Positions 20,153 through 29,453 are shown, counted from the stretch's first letter. The stretch: 64,000 bases of DNA from Rhodospira trueperi (GCF_900101965.1 NZ_FNAP01000002.1:186001-250000); one strand, 5' to 3'. Translations and numbers: made by a program. The notes: generated by a model from the letters alone, not told the origin.

Positions 20153-20167
20153 TGGGATGACATGGGA
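20153..20167 (+). promoter_or_regulatory. Second TGGGA-N5-TGGGA pair in the mraZ/dsbA-like gap
   Basis: TGGGA at 20153 and 20163 with a five-base spacer reproduces the MraZ repeat geometry about 200 bases from the main array and 129 bases upstream of the divergent thioredoxin-fold gene. No clear -35/-10 pair overlaps it. The rest of the 457-base gap (19839-20295) shows a lone TGGGA at 19992 and no other feature. Confidence 0.4.
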
Positions 20168-20295
20168 CGCCCCACCCACGGCGGTCTGCGCGTCGGTTCC
20201 CTGTGGCGCTCCGGCGCTGTTCCCGGTATCCCTCACCCTGAGCAACCCGACCCCACGCCCGGCATTCCCGGGCCGCCGCAAGGAGAACCGATCTC

Positions 20296-21057
20296 ATGAG
20301 GATGCGTCCGATCCTGGCCGGCGCCGTTACGGCCAGCCTTCTCGTTCCGCTCGTCTGGGGGTCGTCCCCGTCCACCGCCCTGGCCGCCGAAGCCCTGAGC
20401 GAGGACCAGAAGGCCGCCGTGCGCGCCCTTGTCCGGGACACCCTGCTGGACAATCCCGAAATCATCGCCGAGGCGCTGGAAGTGTATCAGGAGCGTCAGG
20501 CCGCCGAGCAGGCCGCCCGGTCCCGCGCGGCCATCGCCGAGCACCATGACACGCTGATCGAGGCCGATGCCGACGATGTGCTCGGCAATCCGGACGGCGA
20601 CGTGACCATCGTCGAGTTTTCCGACTATCAGTGCGGATACTGCAAGCGGGTGTTTCCGGAACTGCTCAGCGTTATCGAGTCCGACGGCAACGTGCGTCTT
20701 GTGATTCGGGAGTTGCCGATTCTGGGGCCGGAGTCGGTGCTGGCCGCCCGCGCCGCCGTCGCCTCGCGCGAGCAGGGCCTGTATCCGGAGTTTCACAAGG
20801 CCCTGATGTCCTTGAAGGGCGGCGTCTCCGAGGCCGCCGTCATGCAGGTGGCGGCCGAGGCGGGGCTCGACGTGGACGCCCTGCGCATGGACATGGCCGA
20901 TCCGGACCTCGACGAGACGTTCAGCCGGAATATCTCGCTGGCGCAGGCACTTGGCATTTCGGGCACGCCGGCCTTCGTGATCGGCCCTGAACTCGTGCCC
21001 GGCGCGCTGTCGCGGGAGCGGCTGACCGACCTGATCGAGGCGGCGCGGAGCGAATAG
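20296..21057 (+). CDS. DsbA-family periplasmic thiol:disulfide oxidoreductase
   Basis: Secreted thioredoxin-fold protein of 253 residues. It has a Sec signal peptide (about 1-31, cleavage after ALAA), then an Ala/Glu/Gln-rich helical region (about 35-90) like the oligomerisation segment of ScsC/Com1-type proteins, then the redox motif EFSDYQCGYCKRVFP with Cys113 and Cys116 and a cis-Pro loop SGTPAF. Probably oxidises or isomerises disulfides in the periplasm. The start has AAGGAG upstream. Divergent from mraZ; nothing in the context names a substrate. Confidence 0.9.
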   Translation: MRMRPILAGAVTASLLVPLVWGSSPSTALAAEALSEDQKAAVRALVRDTLLDNPEIIAEALEVYQERQAAEQAARSRAAIAEHHDTLIEADADDVLGNPDGDVTIVEFSDYQCGYCKRVFPELLSVIESDGNVRLVIRELPILGPESVLAARAAVASREQGLYPEFHKALMSLKGGVSEAAVMQVAAEAGLDVDALRMDMADPDLDETFSRNISLAQALGISGTPAFVIGPELVPGALSRERLTDLIEAARSE

Positions 21058-21099
21058 GCCCCGCCTGCGACCGGGATGGATGATCCGTTCGCAAAACGT

Positions 21100-21179
21100 G
21101 TAGGTTGGGGTGAACTCAGCGCCCCCCAACATCGACCGCGAAGTTGGGGGGCGGCGCGCAGCGCCTCACCCCAACCTAC
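21100..21179. repeat. REP-like nested inverted repeat after the dsbA-like gene
   Basis: Outer arms GTAGGTTGGGGTGA (21100-21113) and its exact complement (21166-21179) enclose a second perfect pair, CGCCCCCCAAC (21120-21130) with GTTGGGGGGCG (21143-21153). The layout is that of two head-to-head REP sequences. It lies between the stops of two convergent genes, where it may also act as a bidirectional transcript end. Confidence 0.75.
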
Positions 21180-21232
21180 GGATCGCACCCGGTGCGCCGG
21201 GGACGGACCCACGCGGTTTCCGGGTCACACGG

Positions 21233-21781
21233 TCAGGCGTTGCGGCCCAGCATGCGGGTCAGGGTCTCGTCCTTGTTCAGCACATGATGCTTGACGCCGA
21301 CGGCGGCGTGCAGAATGACGGCCACCACCATCGCCCAGCCAACATACTTGTGGACCAAGTGCGGGACCGCGGCCTGGGCTTCGGCGCCGCTGATGGCCGG
21401 AATGGTGAACAGGCCCAGCACGCTGACGTCATGGCCGCTGAGGATGGACATCATCACCCCGGACAGCGCCAGCAACGCGGTTGCGACCAGCAGCGCGACG
21501 TGCATGCCGGACCGCGCCAAGGCCTCCGGCGGCGTGGTGCCGGCGACGGGACCGGGGCGGGACTTCTGGCCGATGCGCCACAGCCCCATCCAGAGGACGG
21601 CCACGGCGGCCACGATGCCCACCTGCTTGTGCAGCGGGATCAGGTAGCCCCGGGCGGACTCCGGCAGCAACTCGGCGATCACCAGCCCGGTGACCAGAAG
21701 GCCAAGCACCAGCGCCACAAGCGTCCAGTGATTGAAGATGGAAACGGCGCCGAAGCGCTCCTTGGTGTCCATGACAGGCAT
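21233..21781 (-). CDS. Cytochrome b561 family protein
   Basis: Four-helix di-haem membrane cytochrome of the bacterial b561 type, probably passing electrons between quinol and a periplasmic acceptor. 182 residues with hydrophobic segments at FNHWTLVALVLGLLVTGLV, VGIVAAVAVLWMGLWRIG, MHVALLVATALLALSGVM and VGWAMVVAVILHAAVGV, and conserved His in FNHW, PLHKQ, HKYVGW and HAAVGVKHH. The ATG at 21781 has GGAG upstream; a second Met three codons on is also possible. Convergent with the preceding gene across a REP pair. Confidence 0.9.
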   Translation of the reverse strand: MPVMDTKERFGAVSIFNHWTLVALVLGLLVTGLVIAELLPESARGYLIPLHKQVGIVAAVAVLWMGLWRIGQKSRPGPVAGTTPPEALARSGMHVALLVATALLALSGVMMSILSGHDVSVLGLFTIPAISGAEAQAAVPHLVHKYVGWAMVVAVILHAAVGVKHHVLNKDETLTRMLGRNA

Positions 21782-21978
21782 GGCCGGTCTCCGTGTTCGT
21801 GTCCTTGGGTGACCCTTTCGGTCGGGAATGCGCGATCTTCTCCGAAATCCGCCGACCGTGCATTGATGTGTGTCTATCCGGGGCGCGCGGAGCGCGTGCG
21901 AGCCGACTCGCCCTTGCCATGGCGCCACCGCCCGGGCGATGGTGACCGTTCGGCGACGGCAGGGGAGCGGCGCGGATC

Positions 21979-23544
21979 ATGACGGTGGGAATACCCCGCG
22001 CCACCGGGCGCAGGGGCGCGGTGGCGGCGGGCCATGACGAGACGGCGGCGGCGGCGGCCGAGATTCTGGAGGACGGCGGCACCGCCTTCGACGCCATGGT
22101 GGCGGCCCTGGCCGCCTCGTTCGTGGTCGAACCGGCGCTGAGTTCGCCCGGCGGCGGCGGATTCCTGCTGGCCCATCCGGCGGGCGGTGATCCGGTGGTG
22201 CTGGATTTTTTCGCCCAGACCCCCGGCCGCGCGGCGCCCGATGATCATCGGGCGCTCGATTTCCTGCCGGTGAACGCCGATTTCGGCGCCGCCACCCAAG
22301 AGTTTCACGTCGGCCGCGCCGCCGTCGCGGTGCCGGGTATGATCCCGGGCCTGTGCGCCATCCAGCGCGAGTTCTGCCGGTTGCCCCTGCCCCGCCTTCT
22401 GGAGCCGGCAATCCGCCTCGCCCGCGCCGGCCCGCCGGTGGCGCCGTTGCAGGCCCACATCGTCGGCGTGATCGCGCCCATCCTGCTGCATACCGACGAC
22501 GCACGGGCGGTCTTCGCCGCGCCCGGGGACCCGTCGCGCTCCATCGCGGCGGGCACGCCTTTGCCCATGCCGGCCCTGGCCGACACCCTGGAAGCCCTCG
22601 GCCGCGAGGGCGAGCGGCTGTTCCGGGACGGCCCGGCGGGGCAGGCCACGGCCGACCTGTGCGCGGACGGGGGCCTGCTGACTTTGGAGGACATCCGGGC
22701 CTACAGGGTGTTGCGGCACCGACCGCTGGAGCGTCGCTTTCGGGGCACGCGGATTCTGACCAACCCGCCGCCGTCCTCCGGTGGCGCGCTGATGTCCTTC
22801 GGGCTGGCGCTGGCCGATGCGCGCGAGGCGCCCCCCGATCCGGTGCGCATGGCGGCCATCATGCACCTGACCGCCGAGGCCCGCGACGATGCGGGGCTGG
22901 CCTTGGGGGTGGACGACGCCCGGGCGGCCCGTTTGCTGGAGGACGGCGCGCTGGCGCGATGGCGCGCCGCGCTGGACGGCCGCGCCCGCAAGGCCGGTGG
23001 AACGACCCATGTCTCGATCCTGGACGGGTTGGGCAACGCGGCCGCCTGCACCGTCTCCAATGGTGAGGGGTGCGGCCACATGGTCCCGGGGATGGGCTTC
23101 ATGCTCAACAACATGCTCGGCGAGGAGGACCTGAACCCGGCAGGCTTCTTCCAATGGCAGCCGGATACGCGGGTGTCCTCGATGATGGCGCCGACCCTGG
23201 CGGAGGGGCCGGACGGGACGGTGATGGCGCTGGGCTCCGGCGGCTCCAACCGCATCCGCACCGCGCTGTTGCAGGTGCTGACCGGCCTGATCGCGGACGG
23301 CCGCACGCCGGACGCCGCCGTGGCCGCGCCGCGCCTGCATGTGGAGCGTGGCCACCTGGAGATCGAGGCCGGTTGGGATGAACCGACCGTGGCTAAGCTG
23401 ACCGCCGCCTTTCCGAATCACCGGCTCTGGCCCGACCGCTCCATGTTTTTCGGCGGTGTTCATATCACGGCGCGTTATGCCGACGGCACGTTCGAGGCTG
23501 TCGGCGATCCCAGGCGCGGCGGCGCGGCCCGGCTGGCATCGTGA
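21979..23544 (+). CDS. Gamma-glutamyltransferase family protein
   Basis: Ntn-hydrolase of the Ggt family (glutathione hydrolase/gamma-glutamyl transfer). 521 residues. AVAAGHDETAAAAAEIL and PALSSPGGGGFLL match the large-subunit start; GGTTHVSILDG (about residue 342) carries the catalytic Thr that would become the N-terminus of the small subunit after autocleavage; SNGEGCGHMVPGMGFMLNN and APTL follow as in the family. No signal peptide is seen, so it may be cytoplasmic, unlike E. coli Ggt. Substrate unknown; many relatives act on other gamma-glutamyl compounds. Confidence 0.87.
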   Translation: MTVGIPRATGRRGAVAAGHDETAAAAAEILEDGGTAFDAMVAALAASFVVEPALSSPGGGGFLLAHPAGGDPVVLDFFAQTPGRAAPDDHRALDFLPVNADFGAATQEFHVGRAAVAVPGMIPGLCAIQREFCRLPLPRLLEPAIRLARAGPPVAPLQAHIVGVIAPILLHTDDARAVFAAPGDPSRSIAAGTPLPMPALADTLEALGREGERLFRDGPAGQATADLCADGGLLTLEDIRAYRVLRHRPLERRFRGTRILTNPPPSSGGALMSFGLALADAREAPPDPVRMAAIMHLTAEARDDAGLALGVDDARAARLLEDGALARWRAALDGRARKAGGTTHVSILDGLGNAAACTVSNGEGCGHMVPGMGFMLNNMLGEEDLNPAGFFQWQPDTRVSSMMAPTLAEGPDGTVMALGSGGSNRIRTALLQVLTGLIADGRTPDAAVAAPRLHVERGHLEIEAGWDEPTVAKLTAAFPNHRLWPDRSMFFGGVHITARYADGTFEAVGDPRRGGAARLAS

Positions 23545-23677
23545 CCGGTTCACGGCGTCACGGCGGAATGCAGGCTGGCCGCGCGGGCAGTGTGTCGGCT
23601 AACATGGGCATGGCCGAGCCGCCGCGTGCTGGGCGCCGCTTCGCCATGACCCATAAGCTAGACCAGGAGGTTTCTCG

Positions 23678-24223
23678 ATGCGCCAATCCCTTCGTCCGGT
23701 CGCCGTCGCGGCCACCCTTGTCCTGGCCGTGACCCTCGGCGGCGCGGCGTCTCCGGCCCTGGCACAGGGAACGACCGGAAAGGCCACCACCGGTGCGGGA
23801 TCGTCCGGCCAGATGATGACAAAGATCGCCGTCCCCGATGTGACCGCCATCCTCAACGATGCCGGCATCCGGTACGAGGTGACGACGGACGACGTCGGCG
23901 ATCCGCTGATCCTGGCGGACGGCACGGCGTCCCTGGTCGGCGAGCGCATGGCCGTGTTCTTCTATGACTGCGGCCCGACCGGGTGCGAGGACATCCGCAT
24001 GTACAGCTACTACCGCTCGCGCAGCAATGTCGGCCTGGGGGTGATCAATCAGTTCAACAAGGAACTGCGTTGGGGCCGCGCGTTCCTGGATGACGACAAC
24101 GATCCGGTTTTCGAACTCGACATCAACGCCACCGGCGGCATCGGTCGCGAGGCGCTGCGCATCCTCATCAACACCTACCTGAGCAGCATGAACACGTTCG
24201 CGGCGGAGGTGGATGCGCCGTAA
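23678..24223 (+). CDS. YbjN-domain periplasmic protein
   Basis: 181 residues with a clear Sec signal peptide (about 1-29, ending ASPALAQ). The rest resembles the YbjN / sensory-domain fold: LNDAGIRYEV, a mid-protein FFYDCGPTGCEDIRMYSYY and NQFNKELRWGRAFLDDDNDPVFELD. Two Cys (CGPTGC) may form a disulfide. A strong AGGAGG ribosome site precedes the ATG. Function of this family is not established; it follows the Ggt-like gene on the same strand after about 130 bases. Confidence 0.8.
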   Translation: MRQSLRPVAVAATLVLAVTLGGAASPALAQGTTGKATTGAGSSGQMMTKIAVPDVTAILNDAGIRYEVTTDDVGDPLILADGTASLVGERMAVFFYDCGPTGCEDIRMYSYYRSRSNVGLGVINQFNKELRWGRAFLDDDNDPVFELDINATGGIGREALRILINTYLSSMNTFAAEVDAP

Positions 24224-24329
24224 AGACGGAGCCGCGGTTCCCGTTGCGGGTGGCCGACACTGTATGAAAACGTGCCGCTCTGACTCCTTCCCCCGTCGGC
24301 TATCTGTTTCACACAAGGTGTTTTCCCAT

Positions 24330-24433
24330 CGTCATTGCGAGGAGCGTCGCGACGAAGCAATCCAGGGCGAATACGTGCGCACTCCGCCCTGGATTGCTTC
24401 ACCCTCGTCTTGCGACGAGGGTTCGCAATGACG
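24330..24433. repeat. Composite inverted-repeat element (CGTCATTGCGA type)
   Basis: Outer arms CGTCATTGCGA (24330-24340) and TCGCAATGACG (24423-24433) are exact complements, and an inner 16-bp perfect pair is formed by 24354-24369 and 24385-24400 (core GCAATCCAGGGC). This GTCATTGCGAGG...GAAGCAATCCAG layout is a non-coding repeat type seen in many bacterial genomes. It sits between the YbjN-like gene and the SulP gene, and could form a large cruciform or hairpin near the sulP start. The outer 11-mer recurs at 168-178. Confidence 0.75.
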
Positions 24434-24458
24434 GATTGGCTTGCCGGCAGCGCGTGCG

Positions 24459-26264
24459 ATGCGTCGTCTGACCGGCAACACTGGTATACCACTGGCCTTC
24501 AGGCAATCCGTCGTGGGGGCCTCATCTGGAATCGATTTGTCATTGACGACACAGACACCGCCATCGACCAGACCCGACCGCAGTCTTGGCGTTCTCTTCA
24601 CGCCCAAGCTGGTCACGGTCCTGCGAGAGGGCTACGGCGCCCGTGAACTGCGCGCCGACGCAATTGCCGGGCTGACCGTGGCCGTGGTCGCCCTGCCGCT
24701 CTCCATGGCCATCGCCATCGCCTCCGGCGTCTCGCCCGACCGGGGCCTGTACGCCGCCATCGTCGGCGGTTTCATCGTCTCCATGATCGGGGGCAGCCGG
24801 TTCCAGATCGGCGGCCCGGCGGGCGCCTTCATCGTTCTGGTCGCCAGCACGGTGCAACAGCACGGCGTGGACGGCATGCTGCTGGCCACCCTGTTGGCCG
24901 GAGTCATCCTGCTGGTGATGGGCGCGTTCCGGCTGGGCGGCTACGTGCAGTTCATCCCGTACCCGGTGACGGTCGGCTTTACGGCCGGCATCGCGGTTAT
25001 CATTTTCGCCAGCCAGATCAAGGACCTGCTGGGTCTCAGCCTGCACGCGCCGCAACCCGGGCCGCTGTTCGAGAAGGTGCCGGTGCTGTGGCACAGCCTG
25101 CCCACCGTGACCCCGTCCGCCGTGGCGGTGGCCCTGGGCACCATCGCCGCCATCCTGGCGCTGAAGCGCTGGCGCCCGGCGTGGCCGAGCCTGCTGATCG
25201 CCGTGACCGGCGCCGCCGCCGTGACCGCCCTGGCCGGCCTGCCGGTGGCGACCATCGGCAGCCACTTCGGCGGCATCCCGCAACGCCTGCCCATGCCGTC
25301 GTTGCCGCCGCTGGACTGGGCGCATATCGAGGCCGTGCTGCCCAACGCGGTGGCCTTCGCCCTGCTGGGGTCCATCGAATCGCTGCTGTCGGCGGTGGTG
25401 GCCGACGGCATGACCGGGCGCCGGCACCGCTCCAACTGCGAACTGCTGGCGCAGGGCACGGCCAACATCGGCGCCGCCCTGTTCGGCGGCATGGTGGTGA
25501 CCGGCGCCATCGCGCGCACCGCGACCAACATCCGCGCCGGCGCGCACGGTCCCGTCGCTGGCATGCTGCACGCGCTGTTCCTGCTGGCCTTCGTGCTGAT
25601 CGCCGCTCCGCTGGCGGCTTACATTCCTCTGGCCGCGCTGGCCGGGCTGCTGACCATCATCGCCTGGAACATGGTGGAGCGGGACGCCTTCGTGACCCTG
25701 CTGCGGGCCAGCCGGGGCGACGCGGCGGTGCTGCTGGTCACGTTCCTGCTGACCGTGTTCCGTGACCTGACCGAGGCCATCATCGTCGGCTTCGCTCTGG
25801 GCGCGCTGTTGTTCATCCACCGCATGTCGCGGGCCGTCTCGATCGAGGCCCACGTCCCGCTCGTGGGCGAGGACCGGCCGGATGGGTCGCCGGCCGACCG
25901 CACGCCGTATCATCCGGAGGAGGCGACCGACCCGAGCGTCGTGGTCTACCGCATCAGCGGCGCGTTTTTCTTTGGCGCCGCCTCGACAGTCGGCGCCGTG
26001 CTGGACCGCATCGCCGCCGCGCACAAGGCCCTGGTGCTGGACTTCGCCAACGTGCCGTTCATCGATTCATCGGCGGCCAACATGCTGCACGGGCTGGCGC
26101 GCAAGGCACACCGGCACGGTGTCTCGGTCTATATCGCCGGGGCCTCACCGGGCGTGCGGAGGGACCTGTTGACGCACGGGGTGCGCAAACCGCTCGTCAC
26201 CTACGCGCCGTCCACGGCCGATGCCGTGGAGCGGGCGCGTGGCGAGACGATCCACGGGCCGTGA
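24459..26264 (+). CDS. SulP family inorganic anion transporter
   Basis: Inner-membrane SLC26/SulP carrier, probably sulfate, bicarbonate or another anion. It has about 10-12 hydrophobic segments beginning at AIAGLTVAVVALPLSMAIAIA, with family motifs SGVSPDRGLYAAIVGGF and GSIESLLSAVVADGMTGRRHRSN. A C-terminal cytoplasmic STAS domain follows (VVVYRISGAFFFGAAS, then VLDFANVPFIDSSAANML). The start is uncertain: 24459 is the first ATG, but no good ribosome site is seen and TTG codons at 24537 and 24543 lie closer to the conserved region. Specificity cannot be inferred from context. Confidence 0.88.
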   Translation: MRRLTGNTGIPLAFRQSVVGASSGIDLSLTTQTPPSTRPDRSLGVLFTPKLVTVLREGYGARELRADAIAGLTVAVVALPLSMAIAIASGVSPDRGLYAAIVGGFIVSMIGGSRFQIGGPAGAFIVLVASTVQQHGVDGMLLATLLAGVILLVMGAFRLGGYVQFIPYPVTVGFTAGIAVIIFASQIKDLLGLSLHAPQPGPLFEKVPVLWHSLPTVTPSAVAVALGTIAAILALKRWRPAWPSLLIAVTGAAAVTALAGLPVATIGSHFGGIPQRLPMPSLPPLDWAHIEAVLPNAVAFALLGSIESLLSAVVADGMTGRRHRSNCELLAQGTANIGAALFGGMVVTGAIARTATNIRAGAHGPVAGMLHALFLLAFVLIAAPLAAYIPLAALAGLLTIIAWNMVERDAFVTLLRASRGDAAVLLVTFLLTVFRDLTEAIIVGFALGALLFIHRMSRAVSIEAHVPLVGEDRPDGSPADRTPYHPEEATDPSVVVYRISGAFFFGAASTVGAVLDRIAAAHKALVLDFANVPFIDSSAANMLHGLARKAHRHGVSVYIAGASPGVRRDLLTHGVRKPLVTYAPSTADAVERARGETIHGP

Positions 26265-26288
26265 CACGCGCCGCGTTCCGCCTTGGGG

Positions 26289-26804
26289 CTACTCGTCGTA
26301 GCTGACGAGGGAGTGCAAGGGTACGTCGACGCGCTCGCGGCCCTTCAGGAACGCCAGTTCGATCAGGCAGGCGGCCGCGCACACCTCGGCGCCGACCTTG
26401 CGCAACAGTTCGATGGAGGCGGCAAAGGTCCCGCCGGTGGCCAGCAGGTCGTCCACCAGGATCACGCGCTGCCCCGGCTCGACCGCGCCCTCCTGGATCT
26501 CAACCGTGTCCGATCCGTACTCCAGATCGTAGGTGTGCTTGATCGTCGCGCCCGGCAGCTTGCCCTTTTTGCGCACCATGATGAAGCCGCAGCCCAGCTT
26601 CAGCGCCAGCGGCGCGGCCACCAGAAACCCACGGGATTCGATGCCGGCGATCACGTCCGGCTGATGGGCGCGGGCCGCCTTGGCCATCCGCCCCATGGTC
26701 ACCTGCCACGCGTCGGCATGCGCCAGCAGGGTCGAGATGTCATAGAACAGGATGCCCGGCTTGGGGAAATCGGGAATTGAACGGATGTGGTCCTTGAGAT
26801 CCAT
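26289..26804 (-). CDS. apt: Adenine phosphoribosyltransferase
   Basis: Purine salvage enzyme making AMP from adenine and PRPP. 171 residues: [18 protein letters not shown] is the Apt N-terminal motif, AGIESRGFL binds base and phosphate, and [13 protein letters not shown] (114-126) is the PRPP loop. Convergent with the SulP gene (24 bases apart) and divergent from the RpiR-type regulator. Stand-alone housekeeping gene. Confidence 0.95.
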   Translation of the reverse strand: MDLKDHIRSIPDFPKPGILFYDISTLLAHADAWQVTMGRMAKAARAHQPDVIAGIESRGFLVAAPLALKLGCGFIMVRKKGKLPGATIKHTYDLEYGSDTVEIQEGAVEPGQRVILVDDLLATGGTFAASIELLRKVGAEVCAAACLIELAFLKGRERVDVPLHSLVSYDE

Positions 26805-27016
26805 GGATAGAGCCCCTCCTGAAAATCCAGCGCCATCCTAAGGGCACCCGGCGCCCAAGGAAAGCATCGGGTGCCGCGCCGCGCCGATGCCGCGGACCCG
26901 ACGGCGGAGAAACGGTCGATTGACCGATCCGCATCAATGAAACATTTGTGTTGGCAGAGTCGGATCCCCTTCGTAGAGTTCGGGGCCGGGCGCCCTCGCG
27001 GGGCGTCGAAAAGCGG

Positions 27017-28009
27017 ATGGGGGATATCATCCCGATGACCAAACCCACCGAACCGGGCGAGACCGCACCGCGTCCGCCTGCGGACGGCATGCCCGATCTG
27101 CCGGAAAGCGGCCCTTTGGCGGACATCCATGCCCGCATCAAGGAGGCGCACCGGTCCCTGAGCCCGCAGCTTCGGCAGGCGGCCCGCTACGTTCTGGCCC
27201 ACCCGGAGGATGTGGCGCTGACCTCCATGCGCCGGCTGGCCGAACACGCGGGCGTTAAGCCCTCGACCATGGTGCGGCTGGCGCGGGCGCTGGAGTTCGA
27301 CGGCTACGAGTCGTTCCGCGAGCCCTATCGGCAGTGGCTGCGTGGTGGCGAGGGCGCGTTCGTGGCCCGCGCCCGCACGCTCCAGGCGCGCGCGCCGGCG
27401 ACCCGGGGGTCGTGCGCGCCGCTGCTTGAGGAGCTTGCCCAGGCCGACACCGTGGCCCTGCACGAAGCTCTGGGCGGCCCCAACGCCGCCGCCCTGGAAC
27501 GCGCGCGCGACCTGATCCGCTCGGCCGGAACCCTGTATGTTGTCGGCATGCGGTCGTGCTTCGCGCTGGCCTACTTCTTCCGCTATGCGTATTCGTTCGT
27601 GGCCGGGAACGCGGTGCTGGTGGACGGCCACGCCGGCACGGTGCTGGACACCCTGATGCGCGCCGACGAGCATGACGTCGTTCTGGCCATCGGGTTCCGC
27701 CCGTATACGGACGACACCGTGCGCGCGACCCGCTTCGCCCGAGACAAGGGGGCGCGGATCGTCGCCGTGACCGACAGCCTAGTCTCGCCGCTGGCCGAGG
27801 AGGCGCGGGAGACCCTGATCGTCGAGACCGCCTCGCCCAGCTATTTCCAGTCGCTGGTGCCGGCCCTGACCCAGATCCAGGCCCTGCTGGCCCTGCTGGT
27901 GGTCGATGGCGGCGACGCGGCGCTGGACTCCATCACCCGCACCGAGCACGAACTCGATGCTTGCGCCGCCTATTGGCAGGAACCCAAGCGGCGCAGGAGG
28001 CACGCATGA
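27017..28009 (+). CDS. MurR/RpiR family transcriptional regulator
   Basis: One-component regulator with an N-terminal RpiR helix-turn-helix (LSPQLRQAARYVLAHPEDVALTS, then LAEHAGVKPSTMVRLARAL) and a C-terminal SIS (sugar isomerase) domain (SAGTLYVVGMRSCFALAYFF; ARIVAVTDSLVSPLA). About 330 residues. Start at 27017 or the Met six codons later; neither has a strong ribosome site. Its stop overlaps the next start as ATGA, so it is co-transcribed with the aminotransferase and probably controls it and the TRAP genes. The usual ligands of the family are phospho-sugars, but here the neighbours suggest an amino compound. Confidence 0.88.
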   Translation: MGDIIPMTKPTEPGETAPRPPADGMPDLPESGPLADIHARIKEAHRSLSPQLRQAARYVLAHPEDVALTSMRRLAEHAGVKPSTMVRLARALEFDGYESFREPYRQWLRGGEGAFVARARTLQARAPATRGSCAPLLEELAQADTVALHEALGGPNAAALERARDLIRSAGTLYVVGMRSCFALAYFFRYAYSFVAGNAVLVDGHAGTVLDTLMRADEHDVVLAIGFRPYTDDTVRATRFARDKGARIVAVTDSLVSPLAEEARETLIVETASPSYFQSLVPALTQIQALLALLVVDGGDAALDSITRTEHELDACAAYWQEPKRRRRHA

Positions 28010-29367
28010 GCCATGTCTTTCACCGCCAGTCCAACGCGGCCTATCCGGTGGCCGTGGCGGGCGACGGCCCCTGGCTGATCGACGACCAGGGGCGGCGTTA
28101 TCTGGATGCCTGCGGTGGCGCGGCGGTATGCTGCCTGGGGCACAGTGACGCCACCGTGCGCGAGGCCATCCGGGAGCAGGCCGAGTCGCTGGCCTATGCC
28201 CACTCGGCCTTCTTCACCACCCGCGCGGCCGAGAATCTGGCGAATCACCTGATCGCCCGGGCCGAGGCGGAGATCCCCGACAACCGGCTGGACAAGGTCT
28301 ATTTCGTCTCCGGCGGGTCGGAGGCGGCCGAGGCGGCCCTGAAGCTGGCGCGCCAGTACTTTCTGGAGATCGGCCAGCCGACCCGCCACCGCGTCATCGC
28401 GCGGCGGCAGAGCTACCACGGCAACACATTGGGCGCGCTCTCGGTCGGCGGCAACCAGTGGCGGCGGGAGCCGTTCGAGCCGATGCTGATGCCGGCCACC
28501 CATATCGCGCCCTGTTACGCCTATCGTGACCGCGCCGAGGGCGAGAGCGAGGAGGCTTACGGCCGGCGCGCCGCCGACGAGCTTGAGGCCGCGATTCTCG
28601 ATCTCGGGTCGGAGACCGTCGCCGCCTTCATCGCCGAGCCGGTGGTCGGCGCCACCGCCGGCGCGGTGCCGGCGGTGCCCGGATACCTGACGCGAATCCG
28701 GGATATCTGCGACCGCCACGGCGTGCTTCTGATCCTGGACGAGGTGATGTGCGGCATGGGGCGCACGGGCCACCTGTTCGCCTGCGCCGAGGACGGCGTG
28801 TCGCCCGATATTCTCCTGTCGGCCAAGGGCCTGGGTGCGGGCTATCAGCCCATCGGGGCCATGCTGTGCTCGGCCCGGATTCACGACGCCATCGCCGGCG
28901 GCAGCGGTTTTTTCCAGCACGGTCATACCTACATGGGGCACGCGACCGCCTGCGCCGCCGCGCTGGCCGTGCAGCGTCGCCTGCACGATGACGGTCTGTT
29001 GGATAACGTCGGGGTCCAGGGATCGGCCCTGCGCGCGGCGCTGGAGGCCGCCTTCGGGCAGCATCCGCATGTGGGCGACATTCGCGGACGCGGCCTGCTG
29101 CTGGGCCTGGAACTGGTCGCCGACCGCGCCACAAAGGCCCCGTTCGACGCGGCCGTGCGCCTCAATGCCCGAGTCAAGCGGGAAGCCATGGCGCGGGGCC
29201 TGATGTGCTACCCCATGGGCGGCACGATTGACGGCCGGCGCGGCGATCACGTCATGCTGGCGCCGCCGTTCATCATCGGCCCCGAGCATGTGTCCGAAAT
29301 CGTTGAAAAACTGGGGCAGGCGCTGGCCGCCGCCCTGGAGTCCACGCCGGCCGCCGCACGGCCCTGA
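28006..29367 (+). CDS. Class III (omega) aminotransferase
   Basis: PLP-dependent fold-type I transaminase of 453 residues. N-terminal LIDDQGRRYLDACGGAAVCCLGH; YFVSGGSEAAEAALKLARQYF binds the cofactor phosphate; LLILDEVMCGMGRTG holds the PLP-contacting Asp; LLSAKGLGAGYQPIGAML carries the Schiff-base Lys. AGGAGG precedes the ATG, which overlaps the regulator's stop. Substrate not readable from sequence; adjacency to an RpiR regulator and a TAXI TRAP transporter suggests it processes an imported amino or keto acid. Confidence 0.9.
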   Translation: MSHVFHRQSNAAYPVAVAGDGPWLIDDQGRRYLDACGGAAVCCLGHSDATVREAIREQAESLAYAHSAFFTTRAAENLANHLIARAEAEIPDNRLDKVYFVSGGSEAAEAALKLARQYFLEIGQPTRHRVIARRQSYHGNTLGALSVGGNQWRREPFEPMLMPATHIAPCYAYRDRAEGESEEAYGRRAADELEAAILDLGSETVAAFIAEPVVGATAGAVPAVPGYLTRIRDICDRHGVLLILDEVMCGMGRTGHLFACAEDGVSPDILLSAKGLGAGYQPIGAMLCSARIHDAIAGGSGFFQHGHTYMGHATACAAALAVQRRLHDDGLLDNVGVQGSALRAALEAAFGQHPHVGDIRGRGLLLGLELVADRATKAPFDAAVRLNARVKREAMARGLMCYPMGGTIDGRRGDHVMLAPPFIIGPEHVSEIVEKLGQALAAALESTPAAARP

Positions 29368-29453
29368 CCCCTATCAGGAGCATATCCCGAGACCGCATGG
29401 TGTTTCCCGCTCTTGCCAATTGCATCCGGGCACGAAACACTGAGCGCCTGACT

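Noticed and set aside
21100-21179. Repeats considered as a CRISPR array
   Set aside because: Only inverted arms, no regularly spaced direct repeats or unique spacers, and no cas gene.
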